Notes under the pieces: model-generated
Seen by the model: only the letters and a program-made list of their open reading frames with translations
Told to the model about the DNA's origin: nothing
The model's database searches: none
Assembly: GCA_013166835.1 (NCBI GenBank)
Contig: JABLTI010000011.1
Span: 1-47,869, forward strand
Direction of reading: 5' to 3'
Length of the DNA: 47,869 nucleotides
From: Promethearchaeati archaeon
Lineage (GTDB): Archaea > Asgardarchaeota > Heimdallarchaeia > JABLTI01
Program-made: the position numbers and the translations under genes
Shown here: piece after piece, positions 45,627 through 47,869 of the stretch
How positions within the stretch are numbered: the first letter of the stretch is position 1
How the letters are laid out: each line of letters begins with the position of its first letter

Positions 45627-45830
45627 CTGACTGAAAAAGATGATAGATTACCTCCCATAGAAAGAGAAAGATTACGAAAAGGATTTGAAGAGAATATTCA
45701 GAAAAATGATGAATTAGATGAACTAGAACAGAAAATACTGGAGAAAGAGAAAGAATTAGATGATGTATATTCTGAATATCTCCATACATTAGCAAAGCTA
45801 GAAGAGAAAGCAAGGGAAGTAAAACGATAA
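45627..45830 (+). CDS. Small coiled-coil protein
   Basis: 67 residues, nearly all charged helix with a heptad pattern (DELDELEQKILEKEKELDDVYSEYLHTLAKLEEKA), so a dimeric or oligomeric coiled coil is expected. The start is unusual. A textbook SD AGGTGAT at 45616-45622 sits 4 bases before a CTG at 45627, the same spacing seen at ATG starts of the GNAT and ABC permease genes. The alternative GTG at 45618 lies inside the SD and would add a hydrophobic MIIL. It begins about 20 bases after the helical-repeat gene, so the two should be co-transcribed and possibly interact. Confidence 0.6.
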   Translation: MTEKDDRLPPIERERLRKGFEENIQKNDELDELEQKILEKEKELDDVYSEYLHTLAKLEEKAREVKR

Positions 45831-45874
45831 ACATTCACAGAGTTCTTTCATTAAAAATATTGGACTGTTAAATA

Positions 45875-46438
45875 ATGGATTATAAAGAAGTCGCCGAATA
45901 TATCCTCTATCAACAACTCTTTGCTGAACCAAACCTAATAAGAGACAGAAGAAGTTTGGTTAACATACCCGTTGAGGGAAGCGACGTAATAATCAAGAAA
46001 ATGCTAGATTTAGTGTTATTAAATATTGAATTATGGGAGCAGGGAAAAGAAAAAGAATACATAACTCAACTAGCTGAAAAAATCGGTTTTAATCCGAAAA
46101 GAATCATCCTGGAATTTCACATAAGATTAAAACCAATCCCAAAAGAGCAGGTTTCTAATTCTGGGTTCAAATACATGCTAGCAATTAGCGAAGTTATAAA
46201 GACTATACATGAAGAATCCACAGACAAAGTTGTGAAATTGCTCGAGAAGAAATTTAAGGGAAGAAAGAGAAGGGGTTTAGACACAAAATTACAGATTTTG
46301 TCTGAGCAAAATAATCTTGAGTTTTCATTATTACTAAATTTAGCGATCTTAAAGGAATACGCGGAAATCATACAAGCACCTTATCCAATAGCTATTTTTA
46401 ATGAGTATTTTGAGAAAGTCCTTCAACTTCTAAACTGA
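45875..46438 (+). CDS. Hypothetical helical protein
   Basis: 187 residues, not recognised. It is largely alpha-helical: MDYKEVAEYILYQQLF, IIKKMLDLVLLNIELWEQ, then a basic middle (KFKGRKRRGLDTKL) and a hydrophobic C-terminal helix pair. No signal peptide, membrane segment, metal site or enzymatic motif is visible. ATG 45875 lacks an SD, with TTAAATA just upstream, so it may be leaderless or weakly translated. It is the last of three co-directional helical genes and converges on the actin gene across a 105-base spacer without a clear hairpin. Confidence 0.5.
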   Translation: MDYKEVAEYILYQQLFAEPNLIRDRRSLVNIPVEGSDVIIKKMLDLVLLNIELWEQGKEKEYITQLAEKIGFNPKRIILEFHIRLKPIPKEQVSNSGFKYMLAISEVIKTIHEESTDKVVKLLEKKFKGRKRRGLDTKLQILSEQNNLEFSLLLNLAILKEYAEIIQAPYPIAIFNEYFEKVLQLLN

Positions 46439-46543
46439 AGAATACTCAAAATCAAATTGATTTGAGAAAACAGATAATAGAAAAAAGAGGTTGATACTTC
46501 TTCGCCCATCCGCATTTTTAAAAGAAAAAAAAGGGGATGATGC

Positions 46544-47683
46544 TTAGAAGCATCTCAAAACAGCGCTTGGGCCGAGATCTTTGTATTCTTTCTTGGTGAC
46601 CCACATCTTTTGGAAGGTCTTCAAGCTGGAAAGGATTGAACCTCCAATCCATACAGAATATCTCCTCTCGGGAGGAGCGATGATTTTGACTTCGATTCCC
46701 TCAGGAACCTGTTCGGTTAATTCTTTGTGAAGTCTCTCCTTGAGTCCACTGAACATGGTGGAACCACCAGATAATACGATGTTCTGGTAAAGTTCTCGTC
46801 TCAAGTCAACATCACACTTGTTGATTGCTTGGAAGATTGCGTCATCAAGTGCTTGGGCTTCCCTACCAATTTGTTGTGGTTGGAAGAAGACTTCAGGAGC
46901 GAGGAATCGTTCAGTACCAATGGTTAAAACATTGCCATCTGGCATTTGATATGTTTTCTCCATACCTGAAACTTTCTCAGCTAGTTGTAGTTCCTTTTCG
47001 GGATCTAATGCAACGTAACATAATTTCTCCTTAATATCTCGCACTATTTCGAGTTCAGCACTACTGGTTAGTGAATAGCCTTTCTGTCGTAAAAGTCTTC
47101 GGAAGTAATTTGTGATATCTCTGCCTGCTAAGTCGATTCTGTCAATTGCGTGGGTCAAAGCGAAACCTTCGTAGATAGGGACAATGTGAGTTACACCGTC
47201 ACCAGAGTCAACAACTAAACCAGTTGTTCGACCGCTAGCGTAAAGTGAAAGAACTGCTTGCATAGAAACATACATGGCTGGAACATCAAATGTTTCAAAC
47301 ATAATTTCAGCCATCTTTTCGCGGTTGTGTTCAGGGTTCAAAGGTGCTTCAGTTAAAAGAATAGGGTGTTCATTTGGGTTTTCACGTAAATCATTGTAGA
47401 AAGTAAAGTGCCAGATCCTCTCCATTGCGTCCCAGTCTTCGACTGTTCCGTGCTCAATGGGGTAGAGTAATCTTAAAACACCTCTTAAGTTAAGAGCTTC
47501 CTCTCCGATATAGTATTCACGCACATAGTGTTCAACGTCAGTCATGATTGATTGGTATTTTGGATAGCCAATCAATGTTGGAAAGACACTTCGTGGCTGG
47601 TCTTCTCCGGCATAACCATTCTTAGACAAACCAGTGCCGTTGTCGATTACTAACGCTTTCTCCTGTAATATTTCTTCGGACAT
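46544..47683 (-). CDS. Actin (Asgard lokiactin type)
   Basis: 379 residues, the length of eukaryotic actin. Phosphate loop 1 is [13 protein letters not shown] (14-26) and loop 2 DSGDGVTH (159-166); [51 protein letters not shown] pieces and [12 protein letters not shown] are close to eukaryotic actin. The C-terminus ([15 protein letters not shown]) even keeps the terminal Cys-Phe. It should form ATP-dependent filaments in the cytosol, regulated in Asgards by profilin- and gelsolin-like proteins, none of which are in this window. ATG 47683 has an SD-like GAGGGG upstream, set inside the palindrome CCCTCGAGGG. Several inverted repeats lie further upstream. Confidence 0.97.
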   Translation of the reverse strand: MSEEILQEKALVIDNGTGLSKNGYAGEDQPRSVFPTLIGYPKYQSIMTDVEHYVREYYIGEEALNLRGVLRLLYPIEHGTVEDWDAMERIWHFTFYNDLRENPNEHPILLTEAPLNPEHNREKMAEIMFETFDVPAMYVSMQAVLSLYASGRTTGLVVDSGDGVTHIVPIYEGFALTHAIDRIDLAGRDITNYFRRLLRQKGYSLTSSAELEIVRDIKEKLCYVALDPEKELQLAEKVSGMEKTYQMPDGNVLTIGTERFLAPEVFFQPQQIGREAQALDDAIFQAINKCDVDLRRELYQNIVLSGGSTMFSGLKERLHKELTEQVPEGIEVKIIAPPERRYSVWIGGSILSSLKTFQKMWVTKKEYKDLGPSAVLRCF

Positions 47684-47694
47684 TGTGATTTTTC

Positions 47695-47848
47695 CCCTCG
47701 AGGGACTTGTATATTTACAAGATACTTTGTAATAGAAGGTTATATCTTGGGAATATAAATAAAACGGTTGAGGAATTTAAGAGTTACTTTCAGAACACCG
47801 CTATTTTGTATGTTGTAAGATTTACGACGCATTTCGTATGATATACGA
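47695..47848 (-). promoter_or_regulatory. Actin upstream region with TATA-like box and several inverted repeats
   Basis: Upstream of the actin ATG are, in order of distance: the 10-bp palindrome CCCTCGAGGG (47695-47704) covering the SD; CTTGTA-tatt-TACAAG (47706-47721); an overlapping TTACAA-gatact-TTGTAA (47715-47732, plus-strand reading); a TATA-like TTTATTTATATT on the minus strand (about 47750-47762); another TTGTAA at 47813-47818; and TCGTAT-gat-ATACGA (47834-47848). The TATA position predicts a leader of roughly 40 bases in which the first two repeats would be transcribed. Regulation by a TTGTA-binding protein or by leader structure is inference. Confidence 0.35.
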
Positions 47849-47869
47849 TATGCTGATTCTTTTACTAGA

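Noticed and set aside
1..47869. CRISPR array, insertion sequence, rRNA or origin of replication
   Set aside because: No regularly spaced direct repeats, transposase motifs, rRNA signatures, Cdc6/Orc1 gene or clustered origin boxes were seen by eye.

Overview
The window reads as chromosomal DNA of an Asgard archaeon, with A+T-rich sequence, dense genes and short spacers. The strongest marker is a full-length, strikingly eukaryote-like actin gene at the right end. It sits with a TTG-initiated tubulin-family ftsZ, archaeal A-type ATPase subunits, a Spt5/SecE pair, an ALG7/MraY-type sugar-phosphate transferase and an archaeal indolepyruvate oxidoreductase. Start codons are mixed (ATG, GTG, many TTG). 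They are preceded either by GGAG-type Shine-Dalgarno (SD) sites 8-9 nt upstream or by GTGAT-type sites 4 nt upstream. I cannot fix the lineage below Asgard from sequence alone.

Layout. 1-1215: tail of an NfeD-like membrane protein, then a sugar-phosphate uridylyltransferase gene interrupted by a frameshift with apparent loss of about 20 residues. 1319-4604: A-ATPase A and B. 4773-9895: spt5, secE, ftsZ and an ALG7-like transferase on the minus strand, with a plus-strand MFS exporter between secE and ftsZ. 10107-12598: iorA-iorB, with an abrupt codon-usage switch inside iorA. 12669-15677: a SUKH-like protein and a long TrmB-type HTH/coiled-coil protein. 15796-20709: a three-gene operon built around a Dna2-like nuclease-helicase, with a palindromic candidate operator flanking its TATA box. 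20857-24808: a helical-repeat protein and two tandem M32 carboxypeptidases. 24925-28609: a small membrane protein, tRNA-Val(UAC), a surface LVIVD beta-propeller, and a divergent ArsR-type regulator/tandem-GNAT pair with a palindrome between them. 28773-33016: three related MFS transporters. 33131-36708: two divergent PaaK-like adenylating enzymes and an M23-like protein. 36799-40653: an SRAP/HMCES protein and a family B DNA polymerase whose exonuclease motifs are substituted while its polymerase motifs are intact. 40640-43602: an alpha/beta hydrolase and a two-gene ABC exporter. 43710-46438: an amphi-Trp-like acidic-tailed protein and three helical proteins of unknown role. 46544-47683: actin.

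How the genes fit together. There are core housekeeping blocks (ATPase, Spt5/SecE, FtsZ), a peptide and amino-acid catabolism theme (two M32 peptidases, IorAB, PaaK-like ligases), several exporters, and DNA maintenance modules (Dna2-like operon; SRAP plus exonuclease-degenerate polymerase). The modules most worth following up are the Dna2-like operon with its operator, the polymerase/SRAP pair, and the actin upstream region. No rRNA, CRISPR array, integrase or insertion sequence was seen, and no gene-free stretch exceeds about 300 bases.
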